This document shows, one piece after another, positions 27,167 through 39,390 of a stretch of DNA of 59,946 nt. Position numbers and translations under genes: made by a program. Below the pieces are notes generated by a model that did not search any database, was not told the DNA's origin, and saw only the letters and a list, made by a program, of their open reading frames with translations. Source of the DNA: Acetobacteraceae bacterium (GTDB lineage Bacteria > Pseudomonadota > Alphaproteobacteria > Acetobacterales > Acetobacteraceae). The first letter of the stretch is position 1. Each line of letters opens with the position of its first letter. Location of the stretch: positions 1 to 59,946 of the forward strand of contig CANJJS010000024.1 of the NCBI GenBank assembly GCA_947474705.1. The letters are read 5' to 3'.

Positions 27167-27624
27167 ACCGTCGCGTCATTCTGGGGCTCGCCCCCGCCGT
27201 CCTCGCATTGGCGTATTGCGCGCCCGCGCCGAAGCCGCCGCCCGTCCTGCAGCTTACGATCGCGGGCAGCGCCGATCAGAACCCCGACGCCTCGGGCAAG
27301 GCCGCGCCGGTCGCGGTCCGGGTTTATCAGCTCGGCGGCACCGCGAAATTCGAGCAGACCGATGTCTTCGCGCTCATGGACAACGCGGCGAAAATCCTTG
27401 GCGCCGATCTCGTGGGATCGCAGGAATTCCTGATCGCCCCCAGCGAAACGAAAAAAGTGACGATCGATCTGAAGCCGATGGTTTCGGCGATCGGTGTCGC
27501 CGTCATGTATCGCGATATCGACAACGCCAAATGGCGTGCCACCGCGAAAGCGCTGGACAGCGGTCCGACCCGTTTGTCCGCGACCGTCGGCAAGCTGACG
27601 CTGACACTGAAAACGGAAAACTGA
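27163..27624 (+). CDS. tssJ: T6SS outer-membrane lipoprotein TssJ
   Basis: A 153-residue lipoprotein that, in known systems, contacts TssM in the periplasm to form the membrane complex. The N-terminus MNRRVILGLAPAVLALAYC gives a lipobox LAYC with Cys19; Tyr at -1 is unusual. Ala at +2 fits outer-membrane sorting under the E. coli rule. VRVYQLGGTAKFEQTDVFAL and later FLIAPSETKKVTIDL are typical of the family. It overlaps tagH by 4 nt; a 120-bp gap separates it from tssK. Confidence 0.92.
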   Translation: MNRRVILGLAPAVLALAYCAPAPKPPPVLQLTIAGSADQNPDASGKAAPVAVRVYQLGGTAKFEQTDVFALMDNAAKILGADLVGSQEFLIAPSETKKVTIDLKPMVSAIGVAVMYRDIDNAKWRATAKALDSGPTRLSATVGKLTLTLKTEN

Positions 27625-27744
27625 CGACCAAACGAAAATCCGGCGATCGCCATCGGTCCGTAATGATTGGGTACTGGTCTTTGGGCCACGGGTGCGCGAT
27701 CATGGGGCGCGGCGGCGTTTTCCGGCCAGGAGGCAGAACGATCC

Positions 27745-29067
27745 ATGAGTTGGTCCAACCGCGTTGTCTGGCGGGAAGGAATGTTCCTCCGGACCCAGCA
27801 TTTCCAACAGCAGGATCGCTGGACCGAGTCGTTGGTCCGCGGCGTCACCCGCGCCCTGCGTCCCCATGCCTGGGGTTTGATCGACTACGCGCTGGACCGC
27901 GACCTCCTCGGCACCGGCCGCTTCGCGCTCGCCTCGGCCTCCGGGCTGTTCGAGGACGGGACGCCCTTCAGCTTGCCGGGCGAGGCCGATCATCCGCCGC
28001 CGCTCGATGTCCCCGACAGCGCCCGTAACGCGCTGGTCTACCTGGCCTTGCCAATCCGCCAGGCCGGCGGCGTGGAAGTGTCCGACGACGGCAGCGAGGG
28101 CCGCTACAGTGCCCACCCGTTCGAGGCCTACGACACCCAGTCCGCCTCCTCGATCCCCGCCGAACTCGCCGTCGCGCGCCCCCGCATGCGCTACATGCTC
28201 GAAGCGGAGGAGCGCACGGGTTATCAGTGCATCGCGCTGGCCCGCGTCACCGAGGTGACCGCCGATCGCCGGGTGGTGCTGGACGATCGTTGGATCCCGC
28301 CCGCTTTGGTGTGTTCCGCCGTGACACCATTGGCGGGTCTGATCGCCGAACTCGCGGGCATGCTGAACCAGCGCGGCGAGGCACTGGCGGCACGCATGAC
28401 CGCGCCCGGCCAGGCCGGTGTCGCTCAGGTCGCGGATTTTCTGCTGCTGCAATCCATCAACGGCTGGCAAACCGTCGTGTCCCATTGGGCCGACGCCGCC
28501 AACATTCACCCTGAGGCCTTCTATACCGCGCTGGTGCAGATGGCCGGGGAATTCGCGACGTTCCTGGAAACGCGCCGTCCGAATTCCTATCCGGCGTACC
28601 GCCACGACGATCTGCAACGCAGCTACGCCCCCGTGGTCGCCGACCTGCGCCGCGCCCTCTCGGCGGTGCTGGAACAGACCGCCATCCCGATCCCGCTGCG
28701 CGAGGCGCGCCATGGCGTGCGTGTCGGGCCGATCACCGACCGCTCGGTCCTGCGCGCGTCGAACTTCGTGATGACGGTGCAGTGCGACATGCCCGCCGAG
28801 ATGCTGCGGCGGCTGTTTCCAACCCAGATCAAAATCGGCGCGGTCGAACAGATTCGCGAACTGGTCAACGCCGCGCTGCCGGGTATCGCGGTGCGGCCGC
28901 TCCCCGTCGCGCCACGGCAACTGCCGTTCTACGCGGGCGCGACCTACTTCGAACTCGACCGGGGCAGCCCGCACTGGGCGCAGATGCAGAACTCGGGTGG
29001 TTTCGCCATTCACCTCGCCGGTGAATTTCCGAATATCAAAATCGAACTATGGGCGATCCGCGGATGA
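27745..29067 (+). CDS. tssK: T6SS baseplate protein TssK
   Basis: A 440-residue protein linking the baseplate to the TssL/TssM membrane complex. The start VVWREGMFLRTQHFQQQDRW is the family hallmark, with RALRPHAWGL after it and LELDRGSP-like FELDRGSPHW near the end. The ATG at 27745 has AGGAGG 11 nt upstream; the longer open frame has none. The stop overlaps tssL by 4 nt. Confidence 0.96.
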   Translation: MSWSNRVVWREGMFLRTQHFQQQDRWTESLVRGVTRALRPHAWGLIDYALDRDLLGTGRFALASASGLFEDGTPFSLPGEADHPPPLDVPDSARNALVYLALPIRQAGGVEVSDDGSEGRYSAHPFEAYDTQSASSIPAELAVARPRMRYMLEAEERTGYQCIALARVTEVTADRRVVLDDRWIPPALVCSAVTPLAGLIAELAGMLNQRGEALAARMTAPGQAGVAQVADFLLLQSINGWQTVVSHWADAANIHPEAFYTALVQMAGEFATFLETRRPNSYPAYRHDDLQRSYAPVVADLRRALSAVLEQTAIPIPLREARHGVRVGPITDRSVLRASNFVMTVQCDMPAEMLRRLFPTQIKIGAVEQIRELVNAALPGIAVRPLPVAPRQLPFYAGATYFELDRGSPHWAQMQNSGGFAIHLAGEFPNIKIELWAIRG

Positions 29068-30431
29068 GCGACGATCCTTTCGCCGAACCAGACGATTCCG
29101 ACCGCACCGTCATCCGGCCCGCGCCGGGCGGACGCAGGGCGCCACCGCCCGCCGCCGCGGCGCAACCGGCGGCGGCCCCGCCCGTGGGGGCGCGGACCTC
29201 GCCCTTCGACAGCGCGCCCATGCCCGCCGCGCCGGTCTCGGGCGGCGCCGAAACCATCCAGTTCGGCCTGAACCCGCTGATCGTCGCCGCCGCGCCGCTG
29301 CTGCAACTGCTGGGCCGGTTGCGCATGACGGTCTCCGCGCCCAATATCGACGACCTGCGCGAGCGCACGGTCCGCCAGGTACGCCAGTTCGAAACCGCCG
29401 CCCGCGACGGCGGCGTCCCGCAGGACCAGCTCCGCCACGCCCATTACGCGCTATGCGCCAGCATCGACGACGTCGCGCTCAACACCCCCTGGGGGAGCAC
29501 CGGCGGCTGGGCCGCGCGATCCCTGGTCTCCACCTTTCACCAGGAAGTGCGCGCCGGCGAAAGGTTCTTCCGCATCCTGGAAGAGATGAAAACCGCCCCG
29601 GCGGTCAATTTGCCGGTCCTCGAGCTGATGTATTTCTGCCTCAGCCTCGGATTTCTGGGCCAGTACCGCCGCCCGCCGCGCCGGCCCGGCGAGATCGATC
29701 CGATCCGCGAAGACCTTTATACCATGATCGTACGGCAACGCGCGGTCACCGATCCCGCGCTGTCGCCGCATTGGCAGGGCGTCAACCTGCCCTATAAGCC
29801 CGCTCGCGGCATCGTGCCTACCTGGGTTATGGCCGCCGCCGCGCTCGGGATCGTCGGCGGCGTCTATATCTGGTTCTCCACCACCCTGAACGCCGCTTCG
29901 GACGACACATTCGCCAATATGATCGATGCGCCACAAACAAAGATGCCGGCCATCGCGCGCGTCGCCCCAGTCCGCCCGCCGGAGGTCCTGCCGCCCCCGC
30001 CCGAACCACTCTACGCCTTCCTGAAACCCGAGATCGACCAGGGCCTGGTCACGGTGCACGGCGATTACGCCATGCCGATCGTGCGCATCCGCAACCGCGG
30101 CATGTTCCCCTCCGGCAGCGCCACCATGGACCAAGGTTACTACCGCCTGATGGAGCGAATCGGAGAAGCGTTACGCGCCGAAAAAGGCCCGGTGCAGGTG
30201 ATCGGCTACACCGATAACCAACCCATCCGGACGGTCCGCTTTCCCTCCAACTACCAGCTCTCCGCCGCCCGCGCCGACGCCGCGCGCGACCTGATCGACC
30301 GGGCGCTGGGGCAACCCGGCCGCGTGACCGCGATCGGCAAGGCGGACGCCGACCCAATCGGGCCGAACGCCACCCCCGAAGGCCGCGACGCGAACCGGCG
30401 AATCGAAGTGATCCTGCGGAGGCAAGGCTAA
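29064..30431 (+). CDS. tssL: T6SS inner-membrane protein TssL with C-terminal OmpA-like domain
   Basis: A 455-residue evolved TssL/DotU. The N-terminal cytoplasmic tail, about 70 residues rich in Ala/Pro, contains DDSDRTVIRPAP with Thr15, placed like Agrobacterium TssL Thr14, which PpkA phosphorylates to recruit Fha; it also holds DPFAEP and TSPFDSAP. The DotU domain follows (YALCASIDDVALNTPWGS, LELMYFCLSLGFLGQYR). One membrane helix lies near 250-273, then a periplasmic peptidoglycan-binding domain (MFPSGSATMDQGYY, VIGYTDNQPI, ANRRIEVILRR). The ATG overlaps the tssK stop (ATGA). Confidence 0.95.
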   Translation: MSDDPFAEPDDSDRTVIRPAPGGRRAPPPAAAAQPAAAPPVGARTSPFDSAPMPAAPVSGGAETIQFGLNPLIVAAAPLLQLLGRLRMTVSAPNIDDLRERTVRQVRQFETAARDGGVPQDQLRHAHYALCASIDDVALNTPWGSTGGWAARSLVSTFHQEVRAGERFFRILEEMKTAPAVNLPVLELMYFCLSLGFLGQYRRPPRRPGEIDPIREDLYTMIVRQRAVTDPALSPHWQGVNLPYKPARGIVPTWVMAAAALGIVGGVYIWFSTTLNAASDDTFANMIDAPQTKMPAIARVAPVRPPEVLPPPPEPLYAFLKPEIDQGLVTVHGDYAMPIVRIRNRGMFPSGSATMDQGYYRLMERIGEALRAEKGPVQVIGYTDNQPIRTVRFPSNYQLSAARADAARDLIDRALGQPGRVTAIGKADADPIGPNATPEGRDANRRIEVILRRQG

Positions 30432-30435
30432 GACC

Positions 30436-33959
<3,524 letters not shown>

Positions 33960-33975
<16 letters not shown>

Positions 33976-34541
33976 ACGCTGGGCCCATCCGGGGCTTTTC
34001 CGGCAAGCTCCCGGCGCGCGGCGACTTCGTGCACGCCGGGCTCCCCAGGGATTTCAACGATCCCTGGCACGACTGGCAGTCGGCCGCGATCGCCGGGAGC
34101 CGTTCGCTGATGGGCGAAATCTGGCTCGAAGCCTTCCTGGAAGCGCCCGTCTGGCGCTTTGTCCTGACACCCGGCCTGTGCGGCCCCCGAGGGGCCATCG
34201 GATTGATCATGCCCAGCGTCGACAAGGTCGGCCGCTATTTCCCGCTGACCTTCGCCGCCCTGATCGCCGATACGGCGCCAGATCCCGCGGACTGGACGGA
34301 CTGGCTCGACGAAGCGGAAAACCTGGGCCGTCTCGCGCTTGACGAGGACGCTCCTCCCGAACGCCTGATGCCACCGCCCTGCCCCGCCCCCTCGGCCTCC
34401 TGGAACGGCGCCGCCTGCGCCTGGTGGACCGAAGGCGGCCCGCGGGTCGAAGCCACGTCACTGTCCCTCCCCTCCCTGCCCGGTGCCGCAAGTTTCGCGG
34501 CCATGTTGGGCTATCTCCCACCATCGGAGAGCGCGTCATGA
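33960..34541 (+). CDS. tagF: T6SS accessory protein TagF (ImpM)
   Basis: A 193-residue cytoplasmic protein. GFSGKLPARGDFVHAGLPRD and GLIMPSVDKVGRYFPLTFAA are diagnostic. TagF is a negative post-translational regulator in Pseudomonas and Agrobacterium, acting on Fha. Here it is separate rather than fused to PppA, but both genes overlap (ATGA), as expected for partners. Confidence 0.94.
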
Positions 34542-35275
34542 ACGCCGACCGGCTTCTCTCCTGGCACGCAACGCACCCGGGAACAAAACGAAAATACAAT
34601 GAAGACACCTGGGTCGATCGTCCGGATATCGGCGTCTGGGCCGTCGCCGACGGCGCCGGCGGACACCAGGCCGGCGAGGTCGCATCCGGCATGATCTCCG
34701 AGGCGCTCGATTCGCTGCCGCCGGAACTGTCCGCTTCCGAATTGCTGAGCGCCGTGCGGTCCCGCATCTCGGACACGCACCGGGCGTTGCGCGAGGAAGC
34801 GGAACGCCGCGGCAACAACACGATCATCGCATCGACCGTCGTCGCGTTTCTGGCGCGCGGCGAACATTTCGCATGCCTTTGGGCCGGCGACTCGCGCGCG
34901 TATTTGTTACGCGACGGCGAAATGCGCCAGATCACCAAAGATCACAGCCTGGTTCAGGAACTGGTCGATAACGGCACGATTCGCGAGGAGGACGCCGAAA
35001 AACATCCGCACGCGAACGTAATCACCCGGGCCGTCGGCGCGGATATCGAGGATTTGGTGCTGGACAAGGTCAGCGGGCGCCTGCAGCAAGGAGACAAGTT
35101 CCTGCTGTGCAGCGACGGTCTGTGCAAAACCGTCCCCTTCGATCAGATCGCCACGATGCTGCGGGACGATCACGGCGTGCCGTCGCCGCAAACCCTGATC
35201 GCCGCGGCCCTGACGCTGAACGTCACGGACAACGTCACGGCGGTAGCCATCGAGATCCCCAGCCGCCCCGCCTGA
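34538..35275 (+). CDS. pppA: PP2C-type Ser/Thr phosphatase PppA
   Basis: A 245-residue PPM phosphatase. Metal-site motifs are present: RKYNEDTW (18-25), VADGAGGHQAGE (36-47), WAGDSRAYLLRDG, ITRAVG and LNVTDNVTAVAI. In threonine-phosphorylation-controlled T6SSs it reverses PpkA action and dampens firing. The ATG at 34538 overlaps the tagF stop. It is the last gene of operon A, followed by a strong bidirectional terminator. Confidence 0.93.
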   Translation: MNADRLLSWHATHPGTKRKYNEDTWVDRPDIGVWAVADGAGGHQAGEVASGMISEALDSLPPELSASELLSAVRSRISDTHRALREEAERRGNNTIIASTVVAFLARGEHFACLWAGDSRAYLLRDGEMRQITKDHSLVQELVDNGTIREEDAEKHPHANVITRAVGADIEDLVLDKVSGRLQQGDKFLLCSDGLCKTVPFDQIATMLRDDHGVPSPQTLIAAALTLNVTDNVTAVAIEIPSRPA

Positions 35276-35283
35276 CCGAAACA

Positions 35284-35314
35284 AAAAGGGCCGGGATTTG
35301 CATCCCGGCCCTTT
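35284..35314. terminator. Bidirectional terminator between pppA and hcp1
   Basis: GGGCCGGGAT-TTGC-ATCCCGGCCC is a perfect 10-bp stem (35288-35311). AAAAA precedes it on the plus strand (U tract for the minus-strand hcp transcript) and TTT follows it (for the plus-strand transcript). Confidence 0.88.
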
Positions 35315-35336
35315 CGAATTTGGCGCCTTCGCCAGA

Positions 35337-35813
35337 TCAGCTCAGCGTGTGCTTCGTCAGATCGTACGTCTTCATCTTCGGCGTCACGGCCACACCCTTC
35401 ACGTCGAAGAACGTCGGCTTGTATTCGACCTTCGAGAAGTTCAGCGACACGCTCTCATGCGGACGCTCGCCGCCCGAAGAGGTCGACCAGCCGGACACGC
35501 CCGTGTCCCACAGGGTCACGTGCAGATATTCCTTGTTTTCAGCATCGGCCAGCGTGAACGAGAAGTCCACCTGGGTCTTCAACGGACCGGTCAGCGCGTC
35601 GGAGAACAGGTCCAGGGTCGCGGGATCGAGCGCTTTGGTGATCGTGATCTCGGACACCGAAGCGTGCGAGCCCTGACGGTTCGCGCCGCTACCGGCGGCG
35701 GAATGAATGGCGCGGCCAACACCGAACTGGAACGAATGGCACATGATCCATTCTTTGTACTGCGTGGTGTCGACGTCGCCCTTCGACGTGCCAAACTTCA
35801 TGTAAATCGCCAT
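35337..35813 (-). CDS. hcp1: T6SS tube protein Hcp (TssD), copy 1
   Basis: A 158-residue tube subunit, secreted and also a carrier for small effectors. Family features: MAIYMKFGTSKGDV, WIMCHSFQFGVGRAI, VSEITITKALDPATLDLFS and YLHVTLWDTGVSGW. It differs from copy 2 at one residue only (Thr153 here, Ala there). It has its own 279-bp upstream region and lies downstream of copy 2's terminator, so it probably has an independent promoter. AGGAG precedes the ATG. Confidence 0.96.
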   Translation of the reverse strand: MAIYMKFGTSKGDVDTTQYKEWIMCHSFQFGVGRAIHSAAGSGANRQGSHASVSEITITKALDPATLDLFSDALTGPLKTQVDFSFTLADAENKEYLHVTLWDTGVSGWSTSSGGERPHESVSLNFSKVEYKPTFFDVKGVAVTPKMKTYDLTKHTLS

Positions 35814-36036
35814 CGTGCCGCTCCTGTTCCGTGAATTGAGACAAATTAGCCAGCGAAGCCCGTTACGGTTACCACCGGTGCAACGCGCGACAGGTTACTC
35901 TCGTTCGTGATACGATTATGTCGAGCCGTTCGGGCCGCGACCATCTCGATATTGATAACAGATGAGGCGCCTGAAAGGAAGATTAATTTTACGAAGCATT
36001 TATCAAATATGTCCCGCGAGATGGCCTGGGCTCGCG
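35814..36036 (-). promoter_or_regulatory. Probable hcp1 promoter region
   Basis: A locally AT-rich stretch between the hcp2 terminator and hcp1. On the minus strand TTGATA, with TAATCT 15 nt later, is a rough promoter-like pair, and further AT-rich segments lie nearer the gene. The exact start site cannot be set by eye. Confidence 0.4.
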
Positions 36037-36069
36037 AAAAAAAGGCCGGGGACAATCCCCGGCCTCTTT
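36037..36069 (-). terminator. Terminator after hcp2
   Basis: AGGCCGGGGA-CAA-TCCCCGGCCT is a perfect 10-bp stem (36043-36065). Seven A residues on the plus strand give the U tract for the minus-strand transcript. Confidence 0.88.
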
Positions 36070-36092
36070 AACATGCGCGGAAATTCCCGCGA

Positions 36093-36569
36093 TCAGCTCA
36101 GCGTATGCTTCGCCAGGTCGTAGGTCTTCATCTTCGGCGTCACGGCGACACCCTTCACGTCGAAGAAGGTCGGCTTGTATTCGACCTTCGAGAAGTTCAG
36201 CGACACGCTCTCATGCGGACGCTCGCCGCCCGAGGAGGTCGACCAGCCGGAAACGCCCGTGTCCCACAGGGTCACGTGCAGATATTCCTTGTTTTCGGCA
36301 TCGGCCAGCGTGAACGAGAAGTCCACCTGGGTCTTCAGCGGACCGGTCAGCGCGTCGGAGAACAGGTCCAGGGTCGCGGGATCGAGCGCTTTGGTGATCG
36401 TGATCTCGGACACCGAAGCGTGCGAGCCCTGGCGGTTCGCGCCGCTACCGGCGGCGGAATGAATGGCGCGGCCGACGCCGAACTGGAACGAATGGCACAT
36501 GATCCATTCTTTGTACTGCGTGGTGTCGACGTCGCCCTTCGACGTGCCGAATTTCATATAGATAGCCAT
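36093..36569 (-). CDS. hcp2: T6SS tube protein Hcp (TssD), copy 2
   Basis: A 158-residue protein identical to copy 1 except Ala153 for Thr. It follows clpV by 39 nt, so it is likely co-transcribed with it, then terminated at 36037-36069. Near-identity at the DNA level over the whole gene, with unrelated flanks, suggests recent duplication or gene conversion. Confidence 0.96.
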   Translation of the reverse strand: MAIYMKFGTSKGDVDTTQYKEWIMCHSFQFGVGRAIHSAAGSGANRQGSHASVSEITITKALDPATLDLFSDALTGPLKTQVDFSFTLADAENKEYLHVTLWDTGVSGWSTSSGGERPHESVSLNFSKVEYKPTFFDVKGVAVTPKMKTYDLAKHTLS

Positions 36570-36608
36570 CTTACTTCTCCCTTGATGGAAACAGCGGTGG
36601 AAGTCTTG

Positions 36609-39257
36609 TCAACCGATTGTATACTGGAACGATCCGGACGCGTCCACTCCCACGTTGATCGATTCGATCGCGTCGCCACCGGCGAGGCGCGACAGTACTT
36701 CGGCGGACAATTCGGGTAGCAGCGTTTGCGACAGGATCTTCTCCACGTTGCGCGCGCCGGAAGAGGTTTCGGTGCACCGCTCCGCGATCGTGTCGATCAT
36801 GATGTCGTCCCAGGTGAATGTCGCACCATAAGATTCATGAACGCGGCGACGGATGCGGTTCAGTTGCAGGCCGACGATCTTCTTGATGATGTCGGGCGAC
36901 AGCGGGAAATACGGCACGATGGTGGTGCGCCCGAGGAAGGCGGGTTTGAAGGACTTCATCAACTCCGGCATCAGCGCGTCGCGCAGACCGGCCGCGTCGG
37001 GCATCGTATCCGGATCGGCGCAGAGGCGAACGATCAGATCCGTCCCCGCGTTCGACGTCATGATAATGACGCAGTTCTTGAAATCGATGTCCCGGCCTTC
37101 GCCGTCCTTCATGTTCCCCTTGTCGAAGACCTGGAAGAACACATCCTGCACACCGGGATGCGCCTTCTCCATTTCGTCGAGCAGGATCACCGAATAGGGA
37201 CGCCGCCGAACCGCCTCCGTCAGGACACCGCCTTCGCCATACCCGACATAGCCGGGCGGGCTGCCCATCAACAGGCTGACCTTATGTTCTTCCTTGAACT
37301 CGGTCATGTTGATGGTGGTCATGTTCTGTTCGCCGCCATACAGCAGATCGGCGAGCGTCAGCGCTGTCTCGGTTTTACCCGTGCCCGAGGTGCCGACCAT
37401 CATGAACACGCCGATCGGCTTGCGCGGATCCGTCAGCCCCGCACGGCTGGTCTGAATGGCCTGCGCCACCGCCTCCAGCGCATGCGATTGTCCGACGATT
37501 CGCTGCTCCATGGTTTCACGAAGATTTAGTACGGTCTTGATCTCGTTGGACTGCATGCGGCCCGTTGGGATACCGGTCCAACCGGCAACGACCTCAGCCA
37601 CCGCCTGGCCGTCGACCACCGGATAAATCAGCGGCGTGTCGCCCTGCAGCGCGTGCAGTTCGGCCGTCTTGCCCGTCAGTTCGTCGCGCAGGACGATCTT
37701 ATCGGCGGTGTCTTCCTTGCTTTCGATCTTGGCGCGGATCTCGTTGATCCCCTTGGCCAAAACCTTTTCCTTCTCCCAACGTTCGTTCAGCGCTTCCAGT
37801 TCGGTGGACTTCAGCGTCTTTTCAGCCAGCAGCGCGTCGCGCCGGTCGCCGTGCTTTTCACCCGACGCCATTTCGCGGTCGAGGATACCCACTTCCGTAT
37901 CGATCAGCTCGATCCGGCGGATGCGGTCCTCGATGGCCGGCGGCATCGCCGCCTGGCTCATGCCGACGCGTGCGCAGGCGGTATCGATAAGGCTGACGGC
38001 TTTATCGGGCAGTTGCCGGGACGGAATGTAACGCGCCGACAACTTCACCGCCTGGCTCACCGCGTCGTCCAAAATACGGACGTTGTGATGCTTTTCCAGC
38101 GTGCCGACGAGACCGCGGACCATCGCGATGGCGATGGGTTCGGAGGGTTCCTCGACCTTCACGACCTGGAAGCGCCGGGTAAGCGCCGCGTCTTTTTCGA
38201 AATATTTCTTATATTCAGCCCAGGTGGTGGCGGCGATTGTACGGAGTTCGCCGCGGGCGAGGGCGGGTTTCAACAGGTTGGCCGCGTCGTTCTGTCCGGC
38301 CGCGCCGCCGGCGCCGATCATCTGGTGGGCTTCGTCGATGAAGATGATGATCGGCTTAGGGCTGGCTTTCACCTCGTCGATGACGCCGCGCAAGCGGTTT
38401 TCGAACTCGCCTTTCATGCCCGCGCCGGCCTGCAACAAGCCCAGGTCGAGGGTGCGGAGCGTTACGCCCTTCAGCGCGTCCGGCACGTCTCCGGATGCGA
38501 GACGCAGCGCGAAACCTTCTACAACCGCGGTTTTGCCGACCCCGGCCTCGCCGGTCATGATCGGGTTGTTTTGGCGGCGCCGGGTCAGGATGTCGATGAT
38601 CTGACGAATTTCCGAATCCCGTCCCAGGATCGGATCGATTTTGCCGGCCCGGGCCTGCGCGGTGAGGTCGGTGGTGAATTGCTCCAGCGCCCCGCCGCCG
38701 GTGCGCGGCACGCCGCCATCGGAAACAGAGGGATCGCCGCCCTCGACGGAGCCGGTCATCAACGTGCCAGACTCGGCGCCTTCGGTGCTGTTCGCCGTGA
38801 TCGCGGCGAAATCGCGTTTCAGCAGTTCGTGCTGAATTTTCAGCAATTGGCCGGAGGCCTCCCGCGCCGAACGCGCGAGTGTGTCGTCCGCGAGCAGCGC
38901 CCAGAGCAGATGTCCGGACCTGATCTTACCGCTGCCCTGTTCCAGGGAGGCGAAAAGCCATGCCTGTTTCACGGCTTCGGTGATTTCCGGCGCCAGCGAC
39001 GGCGCGCGGCCGTTGCCGGTTTTCATCTTTTCCAGCGACCGGTTCAGGTCGGTCAAAAAGCGCGCGTTGTCCACTTCGTAGTGGCGCAGGATCGCCGCCA
39101 TGTCGCCATCGGCGCGATCGGCCAGCTTAACCAGCCAGTGCTCGATTTCGACATTATAGTGTGTGCGCGACAGGGTAAGCCCAGCCGCCGCTTCCAGGGC
39201 CCGGCGGCAGGTGTCGTTCAGGCGCGAGACGAGTTGTTTCAGGTCGATGGTGGCCAT
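36609..39257 (-). CDS. clpV: T6SS sheath-recycling AAA+ ATPase ClpV (TssH)
   Basis: An 882-residue Clp/Hsp100 ATPase that disassembles the contracted TssB/TssC sheath. The N-terminal ClpV domain begins with LKQLVSRLNDTCRRALEAAA. Walker A1 is GEAGVGKTAVVEG (near 234), Walker B1 FIDEAHQMIGAGG; Walker A2 is GTSGTGKTETALTLADLLYG (near 622), with SPPGYVGYGEGGVLTEAVRR and LLDEMEKAHPGVQDVF. AAGGGG lies just before the ATG. It is divergent from tssA across 133 bp and leads operon B. Confidence 0.97.
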   Translation of the reverse strand: MATIDLKQLVSRLNDTCRRALEAAAGLTLSRTHYNVEIEHWLVKLADRADGDMAAILRHYEVDNARFLTDLNRSLEKMKTGNGRAPSLAPEITEAVKQAWLFASLEQGSGKIRSGHLLWALLADDTLARSAREASGQLLKIQHELLKRDFAAITANSTEGAESGTLMTGSVEGGDPSVSDGGVPRTGGGALEQFTTDLTAQARAGKIDPILGRDSEIRQIIDILTRRRQNNPIMTGEAGVGKTAVVEGFALRLASGDVPDALKGVTLRTLDLGLLQAGAGMKGEFENRLRGVIDEVKASPKPIIIFIDEAHQMIGAGGAAGQNDAANLLKPALARGELRTIAATTWAEYKKYFEKDAALTRRFQVVKVEEPSEPIAIAMVRGLVGTLEKHHNVRILDDAVSQAVKLSARYIPSRQLPDKAVSLIDTACARVGMSQAAMPPAIEDRIRRIELIDTEVGILDREMASGEKHGDRRDALLAEKTLKSTELEALNERWEKEKVLAKGINEIRAKIESKEDTADKIVLRDELTGKTAELHALQGDTPLIYPVVDGQAVAEVVAGWTGIPTGRMQSNEIKTVLNLRETMEQRIVGQSHALEAVAQAIQTSRAGLTDPRKPIGVFMMVGTSGTGKTETALTLADLLYGGEQNMTTINMTEFKEEHKVSLLMGSPPGYVGYGEGGVLTEAVRRRPYSVILLDEMEKAHPGVQDVFFQVFDKGNMKDGEGRDIDFKNCVIIMTSNAGTDLIVRLCADPDTMPDAAGLRDALMPELMKSFKPAFLGRTTIVPYFPLSPDIIKKIVGLQLNRIRRRVHESYGATFTWDDIMIDTIAERCTETSSGARNVEKILSQTLLPELSAEVLSRLAGGDAIESINVGVDASGSFQYTIG

Positions 39258-39295
39258 GTGTCCCCTTCCGGCGCCGGGCGCGGCGTAGTACCGAT

Positions 39296-39313
39296 GGTAT
39301 CCAAGCCGATACC
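39296..39313. promoter_or_regulatory. Inverted repeat in the divergent clpV-tssA promoter region
   Basis: GGTATC-CAAGCC-GATACC, 39 nt before clpV and 78 nt before tssA. A dyad between divergent promoters suits a shared regulator. Its core GTATC-N6-GATAC equals the toxin-antitoxin operator core at 2397-2412. Confidence 0.45.
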
Positions 39314-39390
39314 GTATCAGTCGCTGGCGACGCGTCCTGTCGTGCCGATACTGTAGGTGCTATTTTGAGGCATTGTCCAGAAAGAAAGGC

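Larger units (their letters stand above)
35337..36569 (-). repeat. Direct duplication of the hcp gene (477-bp units, 756-bp offset)
   Basis: Two direct copies, 35337-35813 and 36093-36569, nearly identical in DNA, with differences mostly silent and clustered at the 3' ends. The sequence between the copies is not duplicated, though both copies are followed by similarly built GC-rich terminators. Confidence 0.92.

Noticed and set aside
39258-39390. A sigma54 promoter for clpV, since many T6SS loci use sigma54
   Set aside because: A GGCACG element is present on the minus strand, but no GC follows at the required distance.
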